Assembly (NCBI GenBank): GCA_930367205.1 | Contig: OV884009.1 | Coordinates: 32,435,841-32,499,840 of the forward strand | DNA from: Acanthosoma haemorrhoidale | Lineage: Eukaryota > Arthropoda > Insecta > Hemiptera > Acanthosomatidae | DNA: 64,000 nucleotides | Reading direction: 5' to 3' | Shown here: piece by piece, positions 22,060 through 32,325 of the stretch | How the letters are laid out: each line of letters begins with the position of its first letter | How positions within the stretch are numbered: the first letter of the stretch is position 1 | Notes under the pieces: generated by a model | What the model saw: the letters and a program-made list of their open reading frames with translations, nothing else | The model's database searches: none | Told to the model about the DNA's origin: nothing | Position numbers and translations under genes: made by a program

Positions 22060-22665
22060 TAAAAAAAATCTGGACATAAGTACTTGAACTATGGGGGTCA
22101 ACAAACCCCTCGAACTTAAAGCCCCAATCCAACCCTTTCAATCAAAAACCAAAAGAACATCATTGCACCTTTTTGGTTCAAACAGTTGGTCAATTCAAAC
22201 CTTCACGATGATCTAAAAATACAAGGTCATATTTCCTCCAAATCCTTAAAATTCCATCAAAAAATTATCCCAATATCCGAATTCATCACCATGATAAGCA
22301 TCACCCACCGCTTGAGTCAAAGCGAGTTCTGGCACTCATCAGTTTCTTTCTATCATTCCCTGAGCGTTTGCGGCTCTCCTTCCGTTAGTGGTGATAGTAG
22401 CATGGGGACCTCCCCGATCCTGGCCTACTTCTCCAACCATAGCAGGGGAGTTGACAATTCTTCGGGTCAATTGTGGGGATCTTAATAGGTCTATATTGAA
22501 TGAATGTATATTTTAAATACTGTATTAATGAGAGAGTGGTTACAATTTTGTAAACATGTTACGAATGATATTTTATTTATGATAATTTACGAATTTTATC
22601 TACACTTAATTTAAAGCCTATTGTAATTTCCTTCAAATAAAGAGTTTTTCGTAAAACAGCTGCGT
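22060..22665 (+). mobile_element. Old Jockey-like LINE: ORF2 C-terminus and 3' UTR
   Basis: Broken frames give YLNYGG for the tryptophan-glycine motif, then LVNSNLHDDLKIQGHISSKS, which aligns with the VSNKTLHNDLNIPYILELIP segment of the young family. The 3' UTR follows with CCCTGAGCGTTTGCGGCTCT, CATGGGGACCTCCCCGATCC and an AAATAAAG near 22636. Landmark order is complete but identity is low, so it is an older insertion of a related subfamily. Confidence 0.75.
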
Positions 22666-22687
22666 GACCTCTCCTATGCAATTATAC

Positions 22688-22690
<3 letters not shown>

Positions 22691-22777
<87 letters not shown>
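22691..22777. repeat. (TA)n microsatellite
   Basis: An uninterrupted alternating TA tract of about 87 bases, the longest simple repeat in the window. Such tracts mutate quickly, and its real length may be mis-assembled. Confidence 0.98.
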
Positions 22778-22779
<2 letters not shown>

Positions 22780-22811
22780 ACATCTGTTTTTTTCTTGAAT
22801 AAAATCTGGTT

Positions 22812-23108
22812 CGGACAACTGTACAGACTACTTCAAAGGACATCGCATCCCTCAATAGAAAATAAATTACTAATCTACAAAGCCATACTTAAACAAATGG
22901 TTAATGTCTCTTATTACGTCAGCAACAAAACCCTTCATAACGAATCTTAATATGCATTCTGGAACTCATCCCTTCTAAGTTCATGAAGTTCCATAGTAAC
23001 CTATCCAAACACACTAATCTCCTTGCACACTCATCACACTGTGCCACTCATCCCTATAATCCTCCTCTAAAACGGACTAAAACGGTAGTGGCCTCGTGAC
23101 CTGGTATA
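22812..23108 (+). mobile_element. Jockey-like LINE copy 4, left part
   Basis: Carries the CTGTACAGACTACTTCAAAG phrase and the C-terminal coding segment, with an internal deletion near 22895 that removes the tryptophan-glycine motif. It stops at CTGGTATA, just at the ORF2 stop. The continuation appears at 23481. Confidence 0.85.
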
Positions 23109-23480
23109 GTTTGATGAGTCGTTTTGCTATAAAGTATTAAATCTAATTATACTTCACTTAGCCGGCAGTATTTTCCTTCTTAAGGAATAGTTAAACATAA
23201 TTCTCTAAACGAAAGCGTTTCGTAAAACAATGCAACTATGATTGTATGATTTGTGTTATGATATATGTATGATATATGTGTTATATTACATATTAAAAAA
23301 ATAATTATTACACGCGTGCATCTTCACCCAAACAATACACGCTATTATTAAAAATAGAACGGGTTCGGATTCGTTTCGACGTGAATACAACATTTATCGG
23401 CTTTATTTAATTTGTTGGTGCTTGTGACTAAGCTGCTCCCAGACTTGATAAAGTTCTTGGACTAAAAAGTAAATTGCCGT
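23109..23480. mobile_element. 372-bp insert splitting a LINE copy
   Basis: Unrelated AT-rich DNA lying exactly between two adjoining parts of one LINE copy. A 15- to 17-base stretch with the pattern TCGTGACCTGGTATA on the left and TCGTGATCTGCTATA on the right flanks it, as a target-site duplication would. I do not recognise the insert and no coding frame is present. Confidence 0.45.
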
Positions 23481-23790
23481 TCTTCGTGATCTGCTATAAA
23501 TGCGTACCAGTGGGAGTCCTGGCAATGGCCAGTTTCTCCAATCATCTCCTGAGCGTCTGTGGCTCTCACGCTTGGCCAGCCTCCACTGGGTCGTATCCGG
23601 TGACGAGGCTGGTGGAGGTGCGCGGGAGGACCCCAAGACTCTGTTTCATCTTTCGCATGCGAGAGAGGAGACATCGATGTGGATTTGGGAGGTCTCTGGG
23701 CTGTTTGTAAATACCGTATGAATGAGAACAATTATCACAATTACTTATTGCCCAATTAGGGAGATTGTAGCTTATTAAGATTATAAAATC
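23481..23790 (+). mobile_element. Jockey-like LINE copy 4, right part (3' UTR)
   Basis: Resumes at the ORF2 stop and holds a near-complete 3' UTR to TTGTAGCTTATTAAG. The stem-loop TTGCCCAATTAGGGAGA is partly broken. Several short frames read through the GC-rich part on both strands and are not meaningful. Confidence 0.85.
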
Positions 23791-23799
23791 AAATCTACT

Positions 23800-24190
23800 A
23801 TGTTTTTTTCCCCCCATAGCCCCTTTAAATTTACATATAATTATAGATCCTTAGGCGAATCTATTTACAAATTATTTTTGTATTTCCTGTAGCATCGCTA
23901 CATTATATACAGGTTTTGTTACTTCATAAAAATTATATGATGAATAAACAAGTATAATGATATACATTATACGTGACTGGACTAAACTGACTAATAAAGG
24001 TGATGAGGCTCACCTTGATCAACCTTAAAACTAACTTACATACCTTAACCTAATTTTCCCTCAACAGTCTGTTGCCATCGTGGGTGGTGGGGTCATAGTG
24101 TTAAACACTGGGTTGGTTAGGTGCTGCAACGAGTCAACAAACTTGATGTGTCTCCGGCGGATGAACTCACCCACCGACGGCACACCAAGC
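23800..24190 (+). repeat. Dispersed repeat family B, copy 2
   Basis: Starts CATAGCCCCTTTAAATTTAC and runs through GTAGCATCGCTACATTATAT, ACTAATAAAGGTGA (hairpin 23997-24003 with 24010-24016) and then a further GC-rich part, GGGGTCATAGTGTTAAACAC and CTTGATGTGTCTCCGGCGGA. The same order is seen at 31972. The piece beyond the hairpin is absent from the copy at 17770, so either the family has two forms or the tail is a second element. Confidence 0.75.
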
Positions 24191-24208
24191 AAGGGTGCTG
24201 GCCAGCTA

Positions 24209-24658
24209 CTATGTTTTGGGGTATTTTGTGATTTTTAGGTAAGGCTTAGCCCTTGTTATTATTGGGAGTGTAAGCCGCCGATAGCGCTTGCGCGTGAAAT
24301 AAACGTAATTTATGTGTAGACACTTATGAGTAAGTGCACCTTTTCCTTTCAACCCTTTAAAGTCTCTGATTAAAGTCTCCCCCTTCTGACAATTATTGAC
24401 TGTGTTCTGCCCTTGTTCTGAGGATGACTGAGAAGGGAGCTCGTACATTGGAATCATCCGAGTTGCGCTTAAGTGACTTGGACGGAGGCCTACAGCCAAT
24501 ACTAATGACCAAGATGGAAGGCGCCTATTTCCCAGTGACAAGATAGTGCCGAATTGAGGAGCTGCTGATGATCCACCTAATTCGGTATGTATTAGGCAAA
24601 GCCCTCTGGGACAGATGAATGTCCGGTCTCTCCAAATGCCTACATATTTCCTGGGCAC
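24209..24658 (-). CDS. Hypothetical ORF, 149 residues
   Basis: ATG start and 149 codons with mixed composition, rich in Arg, Leu and Ser at the start and more basic near the end (RKRYRRLTL). I see no known domain, signal peptide or membrane segment. The DNA is moderate-GC, which makes long chance frames more likely. It directly follows the repeat at 23800, so it may be part of a transposon. Confidence 0.18.
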   Translation of the reverse strand: MPRKYVGIWRDRTFICPRGLCLIHTELGGSSAAPQFGTILSLGNRRLPSWSLVLAVGLRPSHLSATRMIPMYELPSQSSSEQGQNTVNNCQKGETLIRDFKGLKGKGALTHKCLHINYVYFTRKRYRRLTLPIITRAKPYLKITKYPKT

Positions 24659-25821
24659 ATACCGACATTACCTCTGATTTACCGACTGCCCGATTCCTAC
24701 CAACCCCCGGCCGCTCCGTCTAAACGGCTCCCGCCTCGCTCCTCTTCAAAGTCATTTATCAGGATTCCTCCCGCTTGATAGTCAGCCGTTTCAGCAATCA
24801 CATAAACATGCATGACTAAGGAGCATTGTGCATCTTACTACAGTACAATCAAAACTATCAAATCCTCCACAATGGAATTCATACATAATCATCACCCTAA
24901 AGTAATTATTAACTTAATTAATCCGTCCTAATTATCACATAATTAAAAACTTGATCTCATCACTATTATAAGGACGTTTAATATAACCTCTTACCTTAGT
25001 GTCAGGGGAATAATATTGATGGCTAATTACCATTTGAATAATTAACTTACAGGTTCTTAAGTAACAAGAATTATATTCAAAAGAGATGATATTTCAATTT
25101 TCGATCGTTGCGATATATATAATTCATCCCAAATCGATAAAATCTAAATTAAATTGGCTGAAATGTTAGACGGTTATAATAAAATTGCAATTATAGGGCA
25201 GCAAACCTATTGGAATTTTTATTTCTAGAGTTGGCTCTGAATAATTTTTTTCATGGGATATCATACATTTACGTTAGATGCGGCTTAATGTATCTTTGGG
25301 AACATTTAAAATCTTAAATATAAATATTAGGAAAAAGGACCAACGTTTTTCACTTAATACCGATTTTTAGCTTTATTGTTTTACAAACAACACTATCCAT
25401 AACTTGATATTTTAATATTTCATCATTATGGTCAGTAGACGGGAATGCAATTGGGTTATTTGCTATGCATTAATATTAAGATTGATTCAACCGTCCAATA
25501 GTATTTTGGTCCTCCGGGCCGGGTATAAACCTCGTATTTGCGAGCGTTTTTTTTTTTCACTTTTAGTCTTTTAATTTCACGCGACCATCAGTACTCAAGG
25601 TTTGTATAAGTTATATAAATCATATTTGAAAGGTAGGATAGATAAAAATGTATGTGAGATATTTGTTACGCAGACAGACAATCATGTATTCACAAAAATT
25701 TAAACGCATTAACATGCACTATTATACACCACATAATTCACCACGTATTTTTTTAAATATAAATAAAATGCCAAATTATTAGCGATGAGTATACAAAAGA
25801 GTTTTGTAGAGAGGTCAGCCT
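24659..25821. other. No gene seen; GC-rich start, then AT-rich
   Basis: The first 130 bases are GC-rich without repeats and could be constrained host DNA. The remainder is strongly AT-rich with no frames. Confidence 0.45.
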
Positions 25822-25938
25822 GGGTGCATGAAAAGGGGTTGTTAGGTTTTCAGTAACAAAACTTTTATTTCACTAGCTTTTATTTATTTTATTATCATCT
25901 TCATGTTGAGGTCGGAAACTTTTTAGACCACCTGTGTA
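25822..25938. mobile_element. Short MITE, copy 1
   Basis: The right terminus GAGGTCGGAAACTTTTTAGA and CCACCTGTGT and the interior (ACTAGCTTTTATTTATTTTA, then TCATCTTCATGTTGA) are the reverse complement of 34713-34820. The left terminus is diverged (GGGTGCATGAAAAG). About 115 bases with inverted ends and no coding capacity marks a non-autonomous Tc1/mariner-type derivative. Confidence 0.65.
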
Positions 25939-26179
25939 ATACTGTGTAATACGTTAAGACACGTGTTTGTTTACTTTTTTTTTTTGGATCGATTGGAATC
26001 GTGTTTACACGAAGAGAGACAGACAGAGAAAGACGATGTGTGAACCGCCCAAATGAATAGAATATTATTCAAACGTTTTTAGGACCGTTGAATTGTTAAA
26101 AATAAATAATTTTAGTTGTCGGTCTTGCCTTAAATTATCCAGTTACACTAAATCTTTAAAAGAGTAATTGTCTATCGAG
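25939..26179. other. AT-rich DNA, no gene seen
   Basis: Nothing recognised apart from a T-run at 25977. Confidence 0.45.
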
Positions 26180-26410
26180 GTTCCGATGAGAGCGGGACTG
26201 AGGCCCAGGGAGGGGTGGCCGATAGAATTAGCCAAGAAAAGCACGGGTCAGTAATGACGATTTATAGCTTGTAAATTAGCTGACGCCTACCTAACCCGGC
26301 GGCCACCTACTCACCTGTAATTGGGCCCGTGGCCCGGTCTCCCGTGCCCCGTAGGCGGCTGTGCTGGCCTCCAAGAAGTCGAGGGCCCCATCATTGTCCG
26401 TCACATCTAA
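26180..26410. promoter_or_regulatory. Possible constrained GC-rich block
   Basis: GC-rich for this window, not repeated elsewhere in it and without a long frame. It might be conserved non-coding DNA; the call rests only on composition. Confidence 0.2.
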
Positions 26411-26710
26411 TCTTGTTCAATGAACTGTTTATTTGTTGTCAGTTGGAGACTGCCAAACAAACAGTAGTTGGTATATTACAACATTACAAATAACAGAGGT
26501 ATAAATATATTTTAAAAAAAATAACACCACCTATAATGTACAGTAATTCAGTTGTAAAATAATATACAAGAGCATATTAAAAATAATAAAAACAATAAAA
26601 CGGTAAATTAATATTTATCAGCTGATTTTATTGCTCATGCATTGTGAGTGCGTAAGTTGTACACACATATAATCTAGTAACAAATATGAGATAACGAGAT
26701 ATTAAACGAT

Positions 26711-26839
26711 GACAATATGAAGCATGAAGAAATGCATGCCGACGTCCTCACAAAGCATCTAGTCAGGCGGTCTTACTATAAAGAGACTGGAAAAACCGGA
26801 CAGGTGGTAGGCGTCAATCTCTACCAATTGCGTACCTAA
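26711..26839 (+). pseudogene. pol: Copia-type pol C-terminal fragment (RNase H end)
   Basis: A 42-codon frame ending in TAA carries EEMHADVLTKHLVRRSYYKE, which resembles the conserved end of Ty1/copia pol, where a DxxTK motif closes the RNase H region. Nothing upstream continues the frame, so this is a short remnant. The motif is small, hence moderate confidence. Confidence 0.5.
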
Positions 26840-26949
26840 GCACCGTGGGTAAAATATTGATGATTGAGACTACGTGCCTTAACAGCATATATGTGACCTA
26901 ATAGGAACCAATAGTCGGGACAGCCCTAAGGGTAAGGAGTTGACAGACT

Positions 26950-27306
26950 TGTTAGTAACCACCCCTGGAAACGAATTCATAGTATCCATTAATGCACCAT
27001 CATAATAAAGAAGTGTGAATTTGGGGCCGGTTTGAATACATTGGCCTATCCGACAACTAGCTAATTAATGTTACCGTAGAACGAGGTAGATGAGAAGGAA
27101 CGAGGTTCGTTTCTGAACAGACAAGCTGTACAATTTGCTTGAAAGGAACTTGGTGGTGACATGAATAAATAATAGCCGAACAAGCGAAACACAGAGTTCG
27201 TCTCATCTAGTCTTTTCCTGCATGCAGTCTTAGTCTACTGTCTCCTGACTTCTGACTAGTCTAGTCACTCTTCTTTCTAACCATTTTTGGACCTGTCTCT
27301 GCCACC
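26950..27306 (+). mobile_element. Possible Copia-type 3' LTR, right end undefined
   Basis: Begins TGTTAGTAACCACCCC about 110 bases after the copia-like stop. It contains an AATAAATAATAG signal (about 27164), a CT-rich stretch with repeated CTAGTC words and a possible end near CTGCCACCA. No second copy exists in the window, so the boundaries cannot be confirmed. Confidence 0.25.
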
Positions 27307-28411
27307 AATAGGGCCGTGTTTGACCTATCTCAGTAATTCAACTGATCAAGCAAGAGCTCTTAAGAAGACTGCACAGATTTACATTGACATGCTGTAAACT
27401 TTACATAATTTTTATGGGCTCAAGTATTAAATATTCACTGCACTTTACGTTACATGGAATCAATTATTATAATAATACTTACCATGACTATAATATTGCA
27501 TAATAAATACAAGTACTCCGTACAGATAAATAAACAGTGCCTCATTTTTAATAGTGAGATGCAAATATTCGAATAGGTAAAGTAAGCGTGCACACCACTT
27601 CAAATTGGCTTTCTGGGCATGAAATGAGCAGACCACATTATAGATATGACTAACCCATGTATCCATGTAATTTAGAACTGTATCCTATCTGGTAAATATC
27701 TTATATTTAACATATTACTTCGATCTTGGAAGTATACACTACGTTCACTGATTTTGTGCCGTAAGAAATTTGTATAACACAAAACTAGAGTAATTTCATG
27801 TCTCATTTTTTAAAGTTATTTAATATATGTTGCGTTAAATTGGAATGCCATTTTTCACATCGATAATAAACTAAGGTTTAGTCTTTAAATAAGTTCAAAA
27901 TAAATAATGGTCTGAAAATATCGAGAGATACTTACTGTAACTATGATTTTCTCGGAAACCTAAATTATTCATAATAATTATCAACTTTTGAATTTGGCAA
28001 TGAATGTTATTATAATATAATATTATAATAAATAAGCCTCGACCACATTGGACCAAATTTCTGTAATATATCAAGTTAAATTTTGTAAAAAAAACTATTT
28101 TCTTCAATGCATCTTCGTTATCATATATTTTGTTTTTTCATTGTATTGAGACGCCGAACTTTTTACACACTTCTGAATTCCAAACTCCACATTAATACTT
28201 GTTTGAAGGTCCGTTCAGGGAAATTCGCATGTTTTTGGCATGCCCGGAGTCGGATGGAAGGTACAATCTTCTCCAAATTGTATACGATTTATTTAGACTC
28301 GTTAGGACTTAGGAAAGTGCGCGAATCCACTTTATATACGAGTATTTATACAACACATGATCCAGTGATAATGAGTTTACCGTATTAAGGTCATTTTTTT
28401 AATAGTTTTCT
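27307..28411. other. AT-rich DNA with a 25-base perfect palindrome
   Basis: No recognisable genes. At 28007-28031 TTATTATAATAT and ATATTATAATAA flank a single A, a perfect odd palindrome. A 93-residue plus-strand frame (28107-28388) has no recognisable domain. Confidence 0.5.
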
Positions 28412-28860
28412 GTATATTATCAAAGTTTCATGTAATTGCTGCCAACCATTTCGGAGGTAGGGCGTTGTGAAGATATTCCCATATGCTTTGTGGTTACATC
28501 AGCTAGAGGTGCTGGATAGAAGTAGAATTTTTCCATCGTTAATAGCACTGCCACAAGATATGACAATATGTTGTAGTCTCTTTTATTACGTACATCTATA
28601 TGTTATCAGCAATCCTTCGATGTTTCATGTAATTATAGCTATCGGTTTCGGAGTTAAGACATTATGAACATTTAGCATACGTTTAGCTAAGCTCTGTCGA
28701 GGCGGTTGCTAAAGGTGGACGAAAGAAGTGAAATTTTCCTTTCGTTAATAGCTATGTAAAATGTTATAACAATATGTTTTGTTTTATTACGTGCATCTAT
28801 ATACTATAAACAATCCATCGAAGTTTCATGTAATTGTTGCTAGTGGGTTCGATATTTCCC
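28412..28860. repeat. Tandem repeat, about 200-bp unit
   Basis: TTTCATGTAATT recurs at 28426, 28623 and 28824, with shared flanks: GCTATCGGTTTCGGAGTTAA-type words, a TTCGTTAATAGC-type word, ACAATATGTT, TTTTATTACGT and ATCTATAT. The third unit is truncated after about 45 bases. The units are clearly diverged from each other. Confidence 0.8.
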
Positions 28861-28966
28861 CCAATATATAGATATTCTTTAAAGTTCTAAGGGTATACAA
28901 TATATAGAAATTTAAGTTAGGAATTCTCAACTTAGTTGAGACTGGAAATTCTAACAATGAGAACTT

Positions 28967-29146
28967 TCAATTTTTGAAAGTTTTGTTCCTCTCAGTGAAA
29001 CTAACATAATGGTTATCACCGCTTTCTTTTGCAGTTAAAGCAGTGACATTGCTTGTGTCTTTATTGCCAAGAGATCTTCCGTAGCTAAATAGCAACCCAC
29101 AAGTAAGTAATGCAAACGTTTTATTAATTATAGATGTATAATTCAT
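28967..29146 (-). CDS. Candidate small secreted peptide or first exon, 59 residues
   Basis: Starting at the inner ATG (29146), the protein opens with MNYTSIINKTFALLTCGLLF, a short polar start followed by a hydrophobic core and a small-residue stretch (SYGRSLG). That is the pattern of a signal peptide. The remainder is polar with three N-x-S/T sites and no cysteines. It could be a small secreted protein, a first exon, or chance in AT-rich DNA. No splice sites or flanking exons were identified. Confidence 0.22.
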   Translation of the reverse strand: MNYTSIINKTFALLTCGLLFSYGRSLGNKDTSNVTALTAKESGDNHYVSFTERNKTFKN

Positions 29147-29257
29147 TATCAAAACTTTTTTTTTAGAAATACTTCTCAAATTCAGAGTACGTTTATTGGA
29201 GGCTGAAAATTCTACTAGATACTAAATTATAAAATCTGAATAGAAGATCATTTTCTG

Positions 29258-29325
29258 AGCATAACCGCCGGTGACAAGCTGGGAATCGAACCCGGGGTCC
29301 ACTGATTCCTGTTTGGGCCGTATAT
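29258..29325 (-). repeat. tRNA-like SINE head
   Basis: On the minus strand, GGACCCCGGGTTCGATTCCC gives a strong box B and T-arm. The box A and acceptor parts are weak. The same head type is seen in the SINE at 29583. Confidence 0.55.
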
Positions 29326-29582
29326 TCTAATTATTAATCCCTATAAAAAACTAAATCAACGCGCTTCTTACAATAAATCGTAAAAATCTGATATTGTGAA
29401 AGTGATGGGATATTATAGAACGTCAAATTTCTAAACGATAGATTAATAAGCAATAGCGATCATAGTCTGTATGAATACCAAGTGGGAATTGCTATTGTTG
29501 AATTGAACAAATCACTACATAAATGAGCGATACCGTAATGTTTTATATTATTATTTCGCATATTAACAAAAAAATACTTGCG

Positions 29583-29832
29583 TAGCCGACAGACCGATGA
29601 CATACCCGTTGTCTTAGTTGGTAGGTGGTGCTGAGGAGCTGGTGTGATGAGCGCTAGACGTTACCTCTCAACTTTAAATTCGGTTCCATTAATTGGATTC
29701 AATATTTTTTTATTCAAGTAGCTACTTCCATTAACCTCCTGAAGTTAAGTTAACCCAGAACAGAAAGGTGTGATCGAACTTGGGTCCCCGCAGTTAAAAG
29801 TCAGCATGCTTACGATTTGACTGTGGGACAGT
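29583..29832 (-). repeat. tRNA-derived SINE, about 250 bp
   Basis: On the minus strand a tRNA-like head (GGACCCAAGTTCGATCACAC for box B) is followed by GGGTTAACTTAACTTCAGGA, a TTGAATAAAAAAATATTG stretch, TTTAAAGTTGAGAGGTAACG and a tail with the CGGTCTGTCGGC phrase. The same body is seen at 41114 and 53303. It is the most complete minus-strand copy. Confidence 0.65.
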
Positions 29833-30559
29833 CAATTTTTCCATTACTATCCGGTAGGGTATCAAATCAAATATATTCATAATATGATTGTATTTTTGGC
29901 TTTTTATTTAATATACCGTCGAACAGGGTCAGAATTGTAAAACTCACATACAGCTCCACACGAAGTTGGTTGGCCTCAAGAACTTGTACCAACCATTTGC
30001 GTTATAAATAGGGCAAACATAATCGTAATATTTTTAGACAAGCAATTTAAGTAATTAAACATTTTGAAGAACGATATTCTCTCTTTCAATATTTATGCTA
30101 ACATTAATTGACAATTTTAGCACCAAATTTTGATAATTCTCTCCCTAGTGGTCACCCAGTTTGATCTAAAGTATCTATTTAAAAAATTTAATTAATGTAA
30201 AGAAATTTTAGGAAGGCAGTTAGATGGTTGAGATTAATTAACAAAACCTCCTGCTGTTAACGAGACTGGACGCTTGACTGCTCTCCTTAAAGGAAACTGC
30301 TACCGGAACTAATCTAGGCAGAATTTCGGTGGACTATCGAACAGGAAGGCAATCAATCCAAAGCAGCTACTAAGTTAGTGGCGCACAAGAAGACAAATAC
30401 TTGTAAAGAAGGTGTTGAAGTTGAGCGTCATTGTAGAAAGGGACATTGTAGGAGGGTGACGAGAAGGGATTAGAAACTGTACTAATGAGACAGCTAGTTG
30501 TAAGCTCTTTAATAAATTAGAAGGGGAGCTTGGGGTCCAGGTGGATGTCCAAGGCATTG
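29833..30559. other. AT-rich DNA, no gene seen
   Basis: A 60-residue minus-strand frame at 30375-30557 is not recognisable. No repeats were seen. Confidence 0.45.
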
Positions 30560-30900
30560 CATATATCCGAGGCCCTTAAACCTCGGTTATTAATGGAAGG
30601 TGGTGCGGGGCCGTCTTGAGGAGAGCGCAGCTTGGTCAAATGTGTCGCCTCCTGAGGCTATTAATCCAAGTCCAACTAAAATATAGCATTAATAACCATA
30701 GGGTGTGTACACATCGCTTAGAGCTAACTGCTCCACGAAGTGGTTCAAGGGAGATTGGTAATGAGGCTGCCATTAAAATAGGCCCTGGTATCCATCATGG
30801 CTACGGATTTGTCATCCGGCCCCTTCCTCGACCCTTTAGCAAGTTACCGTCCAACTTGGGCCGAAACAGTCGCTAACTTCTTCCGCTTCAACTTTCGACA
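30560..30900. promoter_or_regulatory. Possible host regulatory block (TAAT-rich)
   Basis: Moderate GC with several TAAT/ATTA sites (TTATTAATGGAA, GGTAATGAGG, CATTAAAATAG) and no repeats. The only frame (30616-30876) is not recognisable. It resembles insect conserved non-coding DNA, an inference from composition and site density. Confidence 0.22.
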
Positions 30901-31014
30901 CCTGACAGAATGGTCTTCAGTATAGTTAGGCCTGCCTCTCAATTATATAGTCCCAAATGCGAATAATATCGCCGAGTTTTACTTTAGATTGGGAAAGAAA
31001 ATGTTTACATCATA

Positions 31015-31824
31015 AAGGGTGTCCCAGAATTAACGCAAGATTCGAATTTGCCACCATTTGTGCAGTAAAGTTCTGGCAACCCTAAAAAAAACAATTTGAC
31101 AGCTGACAGTTTAGGTTTAGTAAAAACGGAGCGTTACGCGATAGAACAGCGTGTCTTTATTGTTGAACATTATCTCAAAAATAATGAAAGTTTGGCGGCA
31201 GTTCGAAAATTTCACACAAAATATGGTCAGAATAGTGAAGAGATTAATTGAAAAATTTAGGGTGACTGGAACAGTTGGAGACACTTAACACACTGGTCAT
31301 CCAAAACCAAGCCGTTCAAATGTCAATATCGAAGTAGTGCGTGAGTGTTGTTGAAAATCCAGGAACATCAATTCGGCGTCGTAAGCACAGTTCTTTGTGC
31401 CGAAATATGATGATAATGATGTGGCCAATATGTGGTTTCAACAAGATGGTGTCACATGCCATACAGCCCATGAAACAATTCAAATACTGCATGAGACATT
31501 TCCAGGTCGTGTACTCTCTCGTTTCGGCGATCAGAATTGGCCCCCTAGATCGTGTGATTTAACACCGTTAGATTAATTTTTATGGGGTTATGTATTTATA
31601 AAGGTGTATGTCAACAAGCCCAAAATTCAACCACATTTATGCCAAATGACATGGAAAATTTTGACAAAAGAGTGCGTATGTGCCAGCAAAGTTGTGGAGG
31701 TATAAAAATAACCCTATCCTATTTACTTTATAATTCATTAAAAAAATAACAACAAAAATACTAAAAACTGTGTTTTCTATTTAAATTAATTAATTAAATC
31801 GAGCGTTAATTCTGGGACACCCTT
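31015..31824 (+). mobile_element. Deleted Tc1/mariner-like DNA transposon
   Basis: Perfect 22-bp terminal inverted repeats: AAGGGTGTCCCAGAATTAAC(GC) at 31015-31036 and its reverse complement at 31803-31824. The 810-bp body carries broken pieces of a transposase, with the middle missing. The 2-base TA target duplication is not clean at the right side. Perfect ends with a degenerate body suggest it could be mobilised only by a transposase from elsewhere. Confidence 0.9.
31124..31700 (+). pseudogene. Transposase remnant of Tc1/mariner-like element
   Basis: The N-terminal helix-turn-helix part (VEHYLKNNESLAA, then VRKFHTKYG) leads into ENPGTSIRRR and then, after a large internal deletion, straight into the end of the catalytic domain. 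WFQQDGVTCHTAHE contains the second catalytic Asp (31445-31447). The CDLTPLD motif, with its Asp codons at 31556-31558 and 31571-31573, carries the third acidic residue. A TAA at 31574 replaces the codon expected next. The first catalytic Asp is in the deleted segment. Several frameshifts occur. The normal protein binds the terminal repeats and cuts them at TA sites. Confidence 0.85.
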
Positions 31825-31873
31825 ATTATATGTTTCTTTAATGTAATCATGTATACCTTGTTTCAAATTGCAG

Positions 31874-31938
31874 TTCTGGATGATGCCCGCACAGGCGAAT
31901 CGTTGACTGTTGTATGATATTGTGTCAATAAAAGAATT
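31874..31938 (+). repeat. GATGC...GCGAA repeat, hammerhead-like family
   Basis: GATGATGCCCGCACAGGCGA followed by ATCG, then TTGACTGTTGTATGATATTG and TCAATAAAAG, matches the word order at 46853 and 56661 (GATGC, short loop, GCGAA, CTGTTGATGT, then AAATAAA-like). Stem GCC/GGC is retained. The catalytic core is imperfect here. Confidence 0.4.
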
Positions 31939-31971
31939 GTTAAGAGGCTAAACCATAATGAACAACCTTTC

Positions 31972-32325
31972 TTTTTTTTTTCATAGCCCCTTTAAATTTA
32001 CAGATAATTATATATAATTATAGATCCTCAATAATCTATTTACAAATTATTTTTGTATTTCCTGTAGCATCGCTACATTATATACAGGTTTCGTTATTTT
32101 ATAGAAATTATATAATGAATAAACAAGTATAATGATAAACATTATACCTGACTGGACTAAACTGACTAATAAAGGTGATCATTACATACTAATTCTTAAC
32201 CTAATTTTTAGCCGACAGTCTGTTGACATCGGCGCGGGAGGGGTAGTGGGGTCATAGTGTTAAACACTGGGTTGGTTAGGTGCTGCAACGAGTCATAAAA
32301 CTTGATGTGTCTCCGGCGGATATTT
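31972..32325 (+). repeat. Dispersed repeat family B, copy 3
   Basis: Colinear with 23800-24165: CATAGCCCCTTTAAATTTAC, GTAGCATCGCTACATTATAT, ACTAATAAAGGTGA, then GGGGTCATAGTGTTAAACAC and GATGTGTCTCCGGCGGAT. The right half of the hairpin is deleted. Confidence 0.75.

Noticed and set aside
22633..22818. 61-residue frame of alternating Tyr and Ile
   Set aside because: It is the (TA)n microsatellite translated.
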